From: Chloracidobacterium sp. | GTDB taxonomy: Bacteria; Acidobacteriota; Blastocatellia; Pyrinomonadales; Pyrinomonadaceae | NCBI GenBank assembly: GCA_016716305.1 | Contig: JADJWP010000001.1 | Coordinates: 248,001-312,000, forward strand | DNA: 64,000 nt | Reading direction: 5' to 3' | Shown: piece by piece, positions 1-8,177 of the stretch | How the letters are laid out: each line of letters begins with the position of its first letter | How positions within the stretch are numbered: position 1 is the first letter of the stretch | The notes under the pieces: model-generated | The model's database searches: none | What the model was told of the DNA's origin: nothing | Seen by the model: only the letters and a program-made list of their open reading frames with translations | Position numbers and translations under genes: made by a program

Positions 1-171
1 CGCAAGAGCAAAGGCCTCCGCCGCCTGATCCCATTCCTCGGCCGCCTCGTGTTTCATCCCGGTCTTAAAATACTTTTTGCCGTCACCAAGCGCCATTACT
101 GCCGTCGGCGATAAGAACGCGGCCAAAAGGAACAGCGTGAGCGAAAATCGTATTCGAGTTGGAATCTTCAT
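1..171 (-). CDS. Secretin-like protein, N-terminal fragment (cut by window edge)
   Basis: Only the first 57 codons are present; the gene continues past the left edge. The start reads MKIPTRIRFS, followed by a hydrophobic stretch (residues about 9-28) that looks like a signal peptide ending near A-L-G-D. The mature part begins with a TPR-like helix pair (GKKYFKTGMKHEAAEEWDQA). From memory, this arrangement, a signal peptide followed by a 'weight of the cell works as a unit' TPR start, is common at the N-terminus of acidobacterial GspD/PilQ-like secretins. The secretin domain itself is not visible, so any exported TPR protein remains possible. The next gene on this strand ends 168 bp upstream. 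Confidence 0.55.
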   Translation of the reverse strand, partial: MKIPTRIRFSLTLFLLAAFLSPTAVMALGDGKKYFKTGMKHEAAEEWDQAAEAFALA

Positions 172-339
172 ATTCTTGGTATGATGGCGCCAAACTGCCG
201 GCACCGCGTACGGACGTAAGTTTACACGAGGACGGTCGGTCAAAGTTGCAAATAATCGCTCTTTTGCGCTGCCGACAACGATTAAAGGCCATTCGGAAGA
301 TCTGCACCTATCGTCAGCGTCTGCCCGTAAGATCAGGTA

Positions 340-1086
340 TTACGAGCTCACGCCCGCGGGCATCTTATCGTTCGTGATCCGCTCGAGTGCCTTTCGGCTA
401 ATATGCGCGATAACGAGCACGGAAACGACCGAAGCGACGATTCCCAACGCCAAAAGGTAGGTATCCCGCGTATTTTCGAGGTTCAATTCAGATAGGCCGG
501 CTCCGATGATCACCATTGCGGACGACCTCGGCAGCATTCCGGCCGCGGTCCCGACGAGGAATGACTGTACCGGAACCCTCGCCGATGCCATCAGGAAATT
601 CGTAAATGCGAACGGCATGATCACCGACATCCTAAGCAGGAAGATTATCAACGTCGTCTTCCAAAAGTTGTCCTGAAGCAGGGATTGGTATATCGCCGAT
701 GCTCGCGGGTGTCTATTCGCGATCTCGGGCAATTTCTCGCCGCTAAGACGCGAATTGATGAGAAAAGAGATGAATGCCGAACCGACAACTCCGGTCATCA
801 ATATCGCGATCCCAAGCTCGAAACTGAACGCCCAACCGCTCAGAATACCGATGACGTTCGTCGGCAAAAGTGCCAGGCCGCAGAAGAAGAGCGTGCCGGC
901 CAAAAATACGACGATGCCCGTTTCCCAATTGTCGCGAAGCCAGTACCCGATCGGATGAAGGAATATCAAGAGCGCGGTACTTCCGACGATAGGAAGAAAC
1001 GTCGTGACCAGCGCCATCGGTGTCAGATGGCCCAGCTCTTTGATATGGCTTTTTATTCGAGAAATCACAGCTTTTGATGATACCAC
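340..1086 (-). CDS. TVP38/TMEM64 (DedA-like, VTT domain) membrane protein
   Basis: A 248-residue polytopic inner-membrane protein. Hydrophobic segments lie at roughly residues 25-45, 57-78, 85-110, 143-165, 172-200 and 208-230. The central part, with the re-entrant block LPTNVIGILSGWAFSFELG and the later F-L-L-R-M-S-x-I-M-P-F and G-T-A-A-G-M-L-P-R stretches, is typical of the VTT/DedA superfamily. Members of that superfamily have been linked to lipid scrambling and membrane homeostasis; the substrate here is unknown. The start is a GTG one base downstream of the cinA stop codon, so the two genes are very probably co-transcribed and translationally coupled. A 168-bp gap separates it from the next gene. 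Confidence 0.8.
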   Translation of the reverse strand: MVSSKAVISRIKSHIKELGHLTPMALVTTFLPIVGSTALLIFLHPIGYWLRDNWETGIVVFLAGTLFFCGLALLPTNVIGILSGWAFSFELGIAILMTGVVGSAFISFLINSRLSGEKLPEIANRHPRASAIYQSLLQDNFWKTTLIIFLLRMSVIMPFAFTNFLMASARVPVQSFLVGTAAGMLPRSSAMVIIGAGLSELNLENTRDTYLLALGIVASVVSVLVIAHISRKALERITNDKMPAGVSS

Positions 1087-1087
1087 C

Positions 1088-2332
1088 TTATTTGCTTTTC
1101 AGCATTTGCCGTCGCAAATAATCAAGAGCGGCCTGGCTCGCTCGCCACCTGATCAGGTACCGGTCACCCGGCAGAACGATCTTTACCGATTTGGTCACCG
1201 TTGGCGATGCGTACCCGATGAAGACCGTTCCGACCGGCTTTTCGTCCGTTCCGCCGTCCGGCCCGGCGATCCCGGTCACCGCGACCGAATGGTCGGTCCC
1301 CGCCTTTTTCAACATTCCCTCGGCCATAGCTTCGGCGGTCTCGGCGCTGACGGCTCCGTGGGCCTCAATTGTAACGCGGGGAACGCCAAGGGTTCGGATC
1401 TTGGCCTCGTTGGAATATGTCGCCGCCCCTTCGACAAAATACCGCGACGAACCCGGCACATCGGTCAGCCGCTTTGCGATCAGTCCGCCGGTACAGCTCT
1501 CAGCCACCGAGACGGTCTCTCCACGCCTGGTCAGCATTTGCCCGACGATCTGCTCCATCGTATCGCCATTGTCTGAGAAAAGCGGCGCACCGAGTTCATC
1601 AGCGATGCGGCCCGCTAGTTCGCCAAGCACGGCTTCGGCGGCCCCGGATGTTTCTGCACGCGAGTAGAGATGTATCTCGACCTCGGCCTTGTTGAAAAGG
1701 ATCGCCGTCCGAACCGTCTTGTATTCGTTGTAGATCGGAGCGATGGCAGAATCGACGGCAGATTCACCGAGGCCCGAAACCCGAAGTATCCTTCGTCTTA
1801 CGACCATCGTTCCGGCAAGCCCGCTGATCCGAGGAAGCACCGAGTTCTCGAACATCGGCTTCATTTCTCGCGGCGGGCCCGGCAGGACGATCAGAGTGCG
1901 GTCGCCGGTTTCGAGCAGCATGCCGACGGCCGATCCGTTCGGGTTGGGCAAAACGTCGCAGCCCTCGATGATGTATGCCTGACGCTTGTTGATCTCGGGC
2001 ATCTCGCGTCCCCAACGCTTGAATCGATCGCGGAGATCGGCTTCCAGATCGTCCCGAAAGACCAGTTCACGCCCGGCAGCTTTTGCCGCGATCTGCCGGG
2101 TTATGTCGTCTTCGGTCGGGCCAAGCCCTCCGGTCGTGATGACGATGTCCGAACGTTTCAAAGCGTCTTGGATGGTCTCAAGAAGTCGCGGCTCGTCGTC
2201 GCCGACGATGGTCTTCAGCATCACCTCGATGCCTGTTTCGTTCAGCTTTTCGGTCAGCCAGAGACTGTTGGTATCGGTCTTTTCCGGGGTCAAAAGCTCC
2301 GACCCGACCGCGATTATTTCAGCAGAAGCCAT
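1088..2332 (-). CDS. cinA: CinA family protein (MoCF-like domain + nicotinamide-nucleotide amidase)
   Basis: A 414-residue two-domain protein of the usual CinA length. Residues about 3-170 form the MoaB/Mog-like COG1058 domain (N-terminal IIAVGSELL; GGLGPTEDD near residue 88), which in characterised homologues hydrolyses ADP-ribose or NMN-type substrates. Residues about 255-412 form the PncC amidase domain with the catalytic-serine motif AESCTGG and the TGIAGPDGG loop; it deamidates NMN in pyridine-nucleotide recycling. Both active-site motifs are intact. It starts 11 bp after the isoaspartyl peptidase gene and abuts the TVP38 gene, so the three probably form an operon. No strong Shine-Dalgarno sequence is visible. 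Confidence 0.93.
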   Translation of the reverse strand: MASAEIIAVGSELLTPEKTDTNSLWLTEKLNETGIEVMLKTIVGDDEPRLLETIQDALKRSDIVITTGGLGPTEDDITRQIAAKAAGRELVFRDDLEADLRDRFKRWGREMPEINKRQAYIIEGCDVLPNPNGSAVGMLLETGDRTLIVLPGPPREMKPMFENSVLPRISGLAGTMVVRRRILRVSGLGESAVDSAIAPIYNEYKTVRTAILFNKAEVEIHLYSRAETSGAAEAVLGELAGRIADELGAPLFSDNGDTMEQIVGQMLTRRGETVSVAESCTGGLIAKRLTDVPGSSRYFVEGAATYSNEAKIRTLGVPRVTIEAHGAVSAETAEAMAEGMLKKAGTDHSVAVTGIAGPDGGTDEKPVGTVFIGYASPTVTKSVKIVLPGDRYLIRWRASQAALDYLRRQMLKSK

Positions 2333-2343
2333 TGTCTTGGGTC

Positions 2344-3402
2344 TTAATAGATCTCAACAACCGGTTTACCTTCGCTGTTGATATAGGCCCGGTACATTCC
2401 CTCGGAATTGAACGAGATGCCGATATTGCCGAATTTGTCGATCGCGATCACCCCGCCATCGCCGCCCAGCTTTTGCAGCTTTTGTTTGATCACCATATCG
2501 ACCGCGTTCTGAATCGGCATCGCCCGATATTCCATCAGGGCCGAAATGTCGCGGGCGACCGAGAGCCGAATGAAAAACTCGCCCCATCCGGTCGCCGAAA
2601 CAGCACAGGTCGCGTTGTTCGCATAAGTTCCGGCACCGATTATCGGCGCGTCACCGACCCGGCCGAATCGCTTGTTCGTCATACCTCCGGTCGAAGTCCC
2701 TGCCGCGAGATTGCCGTCCTTATCCAAGGCGACCGCGCCGACCGTCCCGAACCTATTTGCAGGGCGCGACGCGCTTGCAGACGTGCTCACCGCTTTTTCA
2801 GACCGTGCTTTCTCTTCTTTGAGTATCTGCTGCAGGGCATCCCATCGCGGTTGGGTAAAAAAGTACTTTGGATCGACAAGCTCGATCTTTTGTTCGGCCG
2901 CAAACTTTTCGGCTCCGCTCCCGACCATCATCACGTGCTCGCTTTTTTCCATCACGGCCCTTGCCAGGGTGATCGGATTCTTCACACGCTGTAAGCCCGC
3001 TACCGCGCCCGCTCCGAGCGTTTTGCCGTCCATTATCGAGGCGTCGAGTTCGTTCTTGCCGTCGTTCGTGAAGACCGCCCCCTTCCCGGCGTTGAATAGA
3101 GGCGAGTCTTCCATGATCCTTATCGCAGCTTCGATCGCGTCAAGGCTCGATTTGCCGGATTGCAGGACCTTGTAGCCCGCCGTTACGGCCTCCTCCAGCT
3201 TCGCCCGAAATTCCTTTTCGCGCTCCGGTGTAAGCGTTGCGCGTGAAATTACGCCGGCTCCGCCATGAATGACGAAACCAAGCCGCGGATTCTGCGGCCC
3301 CTGCAGCTGCTTGATCTCGTTCCCGCCCGATTTTTGTGCGGAAACGAAGGCCAGCGGCATCAGCATCACAAAGAACAGCAAATGAACAATCGCTTTTTTC
3401 AT
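2344..3402 (-). CDS. Exported isoaspartyl peptidase / L-asparaginase (plant type, Ntn hydrolase)
   Basis: A 352-residue member of the N-terminal-nucleophile asparaginase family. Residues 1-22 form a clear signal peptide ending at V-S-A-Q, so the enzyme should act outside the cytoplasm. The HGGAG motif is at 46-50, and the autocleavage site with the nucleophilic threonine is at about T220 in F-G-T-V-G-A-V-A, followed by TSTGGMTNKRFGRVGDAPI. The family cleaves itself into two subunits and hydrolyses beta-aspartyl dipeptides or asparagine. A paralogue without a signal peptide lies beside the cyanophycin genes at 40402-41361, so the two copies probably work in different compartments. cinA follows 11 bp downstream. 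Confidence 0.92.
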   Translation of the reverse strand: MKKAIVHLLFFVMLMPLAFVSAQKSGGNEIKQLQGPQNPRLGFVIHGGAGVISRATLTPEREKEFRAKLEEAVTAGYKVLQSGKSSLDAIEAAIRIMEDSPLFNAGKGAVFTNDGKNELDASIMDGKTLGAGAVAGLQRVKNPITLARAVMEKSEHVMMVGSGAEKFAAEQKIELVDPKYFFTQPRWDALQQILKEEKARSEKAVSTSASASRPANRFGTVGAVALDKDGNLAAGTSTGGMTNKRFGRVGDAPIIGAGTYANNATCAVSATGWGEFFIRLSVARDISALMEYRAMPIQNAVDMVIKQKLQKLGGDGGVIAIDKFGNIGISFNSEGMYRAYINSEGKPVVEIY

Positions 3403-3487
3403 AATTCGATCGCGGATATTGGTTCAAATCCGCAGGTTAGATTATCACAAACAACTCGTGCTGCTTACGAATGGAGCGAACATGCGG

Positions 3488-4792
3488 CTACCGCCGACGG
3501 TCAGAATTGCGATTCAGTGCTTCGAGAAATTTCGGCTCTTTGGCAAGCAGCTCGGCTTCCTCTATCGCCCAGGGTGAAAGCTCGCAACCCGGGTCGCGAA
3601 TGTCCTCGAGAAATTTCTCCCACGACACCCATTTTGTTGACGCGACCTCGTCGGCGTTGGGTGAAGGCTCGCGGTCGGTAAACCCGAAAAGTACCGGACA
3701 GATCTCGTTCTCGACAATGCCGTCCTTTTCAGCGGTGTACCGGTAACCGGGAAGTCCGACCTCGAGACCGATGCCGCTTAACCCAAGCTCGTACCGCAGC
3801 CGACGTTTTCCCGCGGAAATTATATCTTCGTGCAGCATCACATGGCCGCAGCACGAATTTGACCAAACGCCCGGCCAGGTTTTTTTGCTGAACGCCCGCT
3901 GCTGCAGAAGCAGTTCTCTCTTCGAATTGATAATGAAGACCGAGAATGCCCGGTGCAGCTTTGTGTACCGATTATGGACGAATGCTTTCTTTTCGGTCGC
4001 GATCGGAACATTTCCATCGTCGACCATTACGATCATTTCATCGAACGCGTAATATCGACGGCGAAAACCAGCGGCCATCGACACGACCAGGCCCAACCCT
4101 ATCAATGCGGGCAGCGCCATGCCGGCAAAAGCGGCGAATGCCGTCCAAAAAAACACGATGAATATCGAGCTGAGGAACAATTGGGCAGGAACGGGAAGCA
4201 GCGGCCTTCGCGAGGCGATGAAGGCCTCGAAAATGATCGCACCGATAAAGCCTGAGACCAGCCACCCGGCGAAATTTGACCACGGGACGCCGTAATACCA
4301 GCCTCCGTCGGCATATTGCCAGAATTTGAGGTAAACGGCACCGGGATCCAGCACGAGATCGAAGGCCGTCAGAAGGATCGTACCAAATACCGCCCGCGGC
4401 AACGCCGACCTGAACACGGACGCCGCCATCGCATAGGCTCCGATCGCCAGCGGGGTCCAGGCAAATGCAACCGTCCACGGTGCATAGCCGAATAACCTGT
4501 AACCGAGATGATCGGAGTAACCGAAGTGGCCGTAAGGAAAGCCCGTGATTATCGCCAGCGTTTCAATGACCAGAGCATAGACGCCCAATGCACCAAAGAG
4601 CATCAGAGCGTCGCGCCAGCCCAGCCATCGGCGAAGTGCCCATATCACCGGCAGCGCGAACAGAACAATGTTGACCGCAGATGCATAGTGTGCCCAGGCC
4701 GGCATTTCGACATTTGCCATGAAGAAAGCACCGACGATCAGAAAGATCGCTGCAGCGATATAGGCAATTTGGTTTTTCTTCGTGTCAAACAT
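3488..4792 (-). CDS. Fusion: CruF-like carotenoid hydratase (DUF422) + type 1 isopentenyl-diphosphate isomerase
   Basis: One continuous 434-residue frame holds two enzymes. Residues 1-245 are a multi-pass membrane domain with the DUF422/CruF hallmarks: E-T-L-A-I-I-T-G-F-P-Y-G at 77-88, Y-S-D-x-L-G, PWTVAFAWTPLAIGA (105-119), FDLVLDPGAV (144-153) and YYGVPWSNFAGW (166-177). Residues about 265-425 are a type 1 IDI with LHRAFSVF (279-286), catalytic-cysteine segment SNSCCGH (311-317), ENEICPV (361-367) and the LSPWAI block. CruF-type enzymes hydrate terminal double bonds of carotenoids; IDI interconverts IPP and DMAPP. It is divergent from the UbiA gene, with 16 bp between start codons. I do not know this fusion as a described protein. 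A frameshift artefact is unlikely because both halves are complete. Confidence 0.9.
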   Translation of the reverse strand: MFDTKKNQIAYIAAAIFLIVGAFFMANVEMPAWAHYASAVNIVLFALPVIWALRRWLGWRDALMLFGALGVYALVIETLAIITGFPYGHFGYSDHLGYRLFGYAPWTVAFAWTPLAIGAYAMAASVFRSALPRAVFGTILLTAFDLVLDPGAVYLKFWQYADGGWYYGVPWSNFAGWLVSGFIGAIIFEAFIASRRPLLPVPAQLFLSSIFIVFFWTAFAAFAGMALPALIGLGLVVSMAAGFRRRYYAFDEMIVMVDDGNVPIATEKKAFVHNRYTKLHRAFSVFIINSKRELLLQQRAFSKKTWPGVWSNSCCGHVMLHEDIISAGKRRLRYELGLSGIGLEVGLPGYRYTAEKDGIVENEICPVLFGFTDREPSPNADEVASTKWVSWEKFLEDIRDPGCELSPWAIEEAELLAKEPKFLEALNRNSDRRR

Positions 4793-4808
4793 TAAGCTGT
4801 GACGAACG

Positions 4809-5654
4809 ATGTCATTTCTCTTGACCCTTTTGAAAATCAGCCGTCCGCGTTTCTGGGTCTATGTTTTCGGCCCTTATCTCGTCGGCCTCGCTGCCGCCGC
4901 GGCATCGGCTAATGATCTTCTCCGGCCAGGATCGATAGTCTTCGGCCTCTACTTTCTCTTCCCGGCAAATTTGCTGGTTTATGGCATAAACGACATTTTC
5001 GATTTCGAGACCGACCGGCTTAATCCGAAAAAAACGGAGTATGAGATGCTCGTTCGTCCCGAGACGCATCGCCGCCTCGCAATCGTGATATTTGCGCTGA
5101 ACCTGCCGTTCATCATCGCCGCTTATTTTCTTGCTCCGCGAGCTCTGCCGTCGCTGTTTGGCTTCATCTTCTTTTCACTCTTTTACTCGGCACCGCCGAT
5201 ACGGGCAAAGGCCGTCCCGATCGTTGATTCGGCATTCAATATTCTTTACGTTCTTCCTGCCGCCTTTGCATTTCAGATGATCACCGGCACATTTCTCCCG
5301 ATCGCCGTGCTCGCCGCCGGCGGCCTGTGGACGGCCGCGATGCACGCGTTTTCAGCGGTGCCCGATATCGAATCGGACAAAGAGGCCGGCGTTTCGACCA
5401 TTGCTACTTTTCTCGGCCGCACCCTGACAATAATTTTTTGCGGAGCGGCGTATCTCGGGTCGGCCATTCTCGCTTTTCCTTATCTAGGCATGACCGGCAT
5501 CGCAGCCGGTTTGGTATACAGCGGGATTATGCTCTATGCGGTATTTCAACCTGAGGGTTCAAAGATCTTTCGGATCTACCGAGTGTTCCCGTTGATAAAT
5601 GCGCTCGTTGGGTTCGCCCTATTCTGGTTCATCGCCCTTCCCAAATTTCTCTAG
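4809..5654 (+). CDS. UbiA-family prenyltransferase, candidate lycopene elongase
   Basis: A 281-residue polytopic membrane protein of the UbiA superfamily with about eight to nine hydrophobic segments. Both Mg-diphosphate binding motifs are present: NDIFDFETD at 61-69 and D-I-E-S-D at 186-190. UbiA enzymes transfer prenyl groups to aromatic or polyene acceptors. No quinone genes lie nearby. The neighbours are a CruF-like hydratase fused to IPP isomerase, a phytoene desaturase and a phytoene synthase. In haloarchaea and some actinobacteria this context marks lycopene elongases that add C5 units. A role on lycopene is therefore my inference. The last four bases overlap the end of the convergent crtI. 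Confidence 0.85.
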   Translation: MSFLLTLLKISRPRFWVYVFGPYLVGLAAAAASANDLLRPGSIVFGLYFLFPANLLVYGINDIFDFETDRLNPKKTEYEMLVRPETHRRLAIVIFALNLPFIIAAYFLAPRALPSLFGFIFFSLFYSAPPIRAKAVPIVDSAFNILYVLPAAFAFQMITGTFLPIAVLAAGGLWTAAMHAFSAVPDIESDKEAGVSTIATFLGRTLTIIFCGAAYLGSAILAFPYLGMTGIAAGLVYSGIMLYAVFQPEGSKIFRIYRVFPLINALVGFALFWFIALPKFL

Positions 5655-7153
5655 AGCGTTTTCAGCGGAGCAGCCGATTTGATGCCGTGAACGCGTTTAT
5701 AAACAAGCTCGGCACTGATAAGGCAGATCTGGGTCCCGATTCCGGGATTGACGCCCGCACCTACGTAATATAGGTTCGAGACCTTTTTCGATCGGTTGTT
5801 TGGCCGGAAGATCGCGGTTTGCCAGATCGTATGCGCCAGGCCCAGTGCCGTCCCCTTGAAACTGTTGTAATCCGAGCCAAAATCATCGACGGTATAGATC
5901 CTTTTGTACTCGATCTTGTCCTTTAGCCCATTAAGGCCCATTTCCTTTTCGATGAGGCCGATCACCTTGTCCGAATACGACTCTTTTTCGGATTCGGTCA
6001 TCTTGAGGTCCGAAGCGATCGGAACGAGAACAAACAAATTCTCTTTGCCCTCCGGAGCAACTCCTGGATCGGAAACGCTCGGTGCGCAAACATACAAAGA
6101 CGGTGCATCGGGCAGCTGCGGATCCTTGTAAATATCGTCGAAGTTCTTTCGCCAGTCTTCGCTGAAAAGCAGATTGTGATGGATCAGGTTGGGCAGTTTT
6201 TCGCTGATGCCGAGGTACATGATGAACGCCGATGGCGCCATCACCCTTTTATTCCAGTACTTTTGCGGATGCGTCTGCCATTTCTCTGACAGCAGCCGGG
6301 TCTCGGTGAACCAAATGTCAGCGTTCGATATGACGATATCCGCCTCGACCATCTCGCCGCCTTCGAGCCTGACGCCTTTTGTGACGCCGTTTTCGACGAC
6401 GATCTCAGCGACCGCCGCATTCGTTCTCAGCTCCGCACCGTTCTTTTCGGCGATCCGCGAAAGTGCGTTGATCAATTCGTAAAACCCGCCCTTCGGATAA
6501 AACACGCCCTGATTGAAGTCCATGTGCGACATCAGGTTATAGAGCGCCGGAGCTTCATACGGCGACGTGCCGAGAAACACCATCGTGTATTCCATCACCT
6601 GCTGAAGCTTTTTCGTCTTGAAGAACTTCGAGACGAACGAATGCATCTTCGAAAAGACCGAGAGTTTTTGACCTTCGGTCATCACGCGTTTGTTGAAAAA
6701 ATCAAAGATCGTATCGTAGTTCTTGTACATGAAGTGCTGGGTCGCGACCTCATACTGATACTCGGATTGCTTTAGATACGCTTTGAGCTTTTCGGCAGAT
6801 CCTGGCTCGATCGACTCAAAGGTCTGCGAGTCGACTTCGATGTCGGAGTGGATGTCGAGCGGTTTCGGGTCGTTATGAAAAAAGATCCGATAAGAGGGTG
6901 AAAGACGGACGAGGTCGAGATGATCCTCGACCTTTTCGCCCATCAGTTCGAAAAAATGTTCGAAAAGGTCCGGGGCCAGATACCACGACGGCCCCATGTC
7001 GTAGCGAAAGCCGTGAGCCTCGAAAACGTTCGCACGCCCGCCGAGGTTCGCGTTCTTTTCCAGAACTGTGACGCTGTAGCCTTTTTTTGCAAAGAGACCT
7101 GCTGTGCCAAGCCCGCCGATCCCGGCACCGATCACGACAACCTTTTTACTCAT
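5651..7153 (-). CDS. crtI: Phytoene desaturase / carotenoid desaturase (CrtI family)
   Basis: A 500-residue FAD-dependent amine-oxidase-type desaturase of normal CrtI length. The N-terminal dinucleotide-binding motif GAGIGGLGTAG starts at residue 8 and is followed by E-K-N-A-N-L-G-G-R-A and the CrtI-typical Y-D-M-G-P-S-W-Y. The C-terminal signature reads N-L-Y-Y-V-G-A-G-V-N-P-G-I-G. The enzyme would convert phytoene to lycopene; a CrtD-like desaturase on elongated carotenoids is an alternative that cannot be excluded from sequence alone. Its start overlaps the end of crtB by 8 bp, indicating a crtB-crtI operon with coupled translation. Confidence 0.92.
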   Translation of the reverse strand: MSKKVVVIGAGIGGLGTAGLFAKKGYSVTVLEKNANLGGRANVFEAHGFRYDMGPSWYLAPDLFEHFFELMGEKVEDHLDLVRLSPSYRIFFHNDPKPLDIHSDIEVDSQTFESIEPGSAEKLKAYLKQSEYQYEVATQHFMYKNYDTIFDFFNKRVMTEGQKLSVFSKMHSFVSKFFKTKKLQQVMEYTMVFLGTSPYEAPALYNLMSHMDFNQGVFYPKGGFYELINALSRIAEKNGAELRTNAAVAEIVVENGVTKGVRLEGGEMVEADIVISNADIWFTETRLLSEKWQTHPQKYWNKRVMAPSAFIMYLGISEKLPNLIHHNLLFSEDWRKNFDDIYKDPQLPDAPSLYVCAPSVSDPGVAPEGKENLFVLVPIASDLKMTESEKESYSDKVIGLIEKEMGLNGLKDKIEYKRIYTVDDFGSDYNSFKGTALGLAHTIWQTAIFRPNNRSKKVSNLYYVGAGVNPGIGTQICLISAELVYKRVHGIKSAAPLKTL

Positions 7154-8051
7154 AGACTCCGGCGAGGGCCTTTAACGACAGGTATATCTTTTGCTGGCGG
7201 TTGGTACGCACGCGCCCGGCAAAAACGTTGTAGTTTGCTCTTTCGATCTCGTTAAGAATAGCCTTGTAAAGGACGTAAGAAACACGAACGGCGAGCCGCC
7301 CACGCCAATTCAGGAGCTTGATCCCAGGAAGAGCTTCGCGGTACACATCTCTGTTTCGCTTGATCTGGAACTTCATGAACTCGACGAACCTTTCGTCGCG
7401 GACCCTTGCCGCGATGTCCTCTGACGTCAGGCCGAATTGTGCCATTTCGTCCTTCGGCATATAGATCCGGCCGAGTGCATCGTAATCCTCTCTGATGTCG
7501 CGCAAAAAATTGGTCAGCTGGAACGCGTATCCAAGCTTTATCGCATACGGAAAAGCATCGGCTGTCGAAAACCCAACGATACGCGTGACCATCAGGCCGA
7601 TCACACCGGCCGATCCATACATATAGTCTTCAAGTTCGGCATAATTCTCGTAGTCAAACTTTTCTTCGTCCATGAACATCGACCGGAGGAAAGCCTCGCC
7701 GTCCTCCATCGGGATCTTATATTTCATGAAGACGTGGACGATCGCATTCATCACCGGATCGTCCGAAAAACCGTCAGACATCGCTCGCCGCCATTCCTCT
7801 CGCCATTCGGAAAGACGCTCTAACGCAAGTTCGTGATCGCTGCAGGTCGGGTCGTCGACGATCTCGTCCGGGATCCGAGCGAAGGCATAGACCGCATATA
7901 TGCCGTCGCGGGTTTCCTTCGGAAAGAACTGCGTGGCGAAATAGAAGCTGGTGCCGTAACGGCGGGTTATCTGTCGGCAAAGTTCCAGGCCATTGACCAA
8001 TTTCTCGAATGCTCTTTGGTCCTTGGCCGACGTGTCATGAAGCCCAAGCAT
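7146..8051 (-). CDS. crtB: Phytoene synthase (squalene/phytoene synthase family)
   Basis: A 301-residue enzyme with the two Asp-rich motifs of trans-isoprenyl head-to-head synthases: D-E-I-V-D-D at about 62-67 and D-I-R-E-D in the FQLTNFLRDIREDYDALGR block. Y-A-F-A-R-I-x-D-E-I is typical of phytoene rather than squalene synthases. It condenses two geranylgeranyl diphosphates to phytoene. I chose the ATG at 8051 (M-L-G-L-H-D) because a GGGG-type ribosome site lies 8-9 bases upstream; an in-frame start at 8090 exists but gives a non-conserved extension. No geranylgeranyl diphosphate synthase gene is in the window. Confidence 0.92.
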   Translation of the reverse strand: MLGLHDTSAKDQRAFEKLVNGLELCRQITRRYGTSFYFATQFFPKETRDGIYAVYAFARIPDEIVDDPTCSDHELALERLSEWREEWRRAMSDGFSDDPVMNAIVHVFMKYKIPMEDGEAFLRSMFMDEEKFDYENYAELEDYMYGSAGVIGLMVTRIVGFSTADAFPYAIKLGYAFQLTNFLRDIREDYDALGRIYMPKDEMAQFGLTSEDIAARVRDERFVEFMKFQIKRNRDVYREALPGIKLLNWRGRLAVRVSYVLYKAILNEIERANYNVFAGRVRTNRQQKIYLSLKALAGVYE

Positions 8052-8177
8052 TGTTTGATCCCCTTTCAGATGACGAACGCTTTTCCGCAAAATGGAAAAT
8101 AAGCAGGACGAAAATTGTTACAGGGTCAATTTCGCTTCAACTATAATTGCGGATTCAAGAAATACGATATCCGTCTA

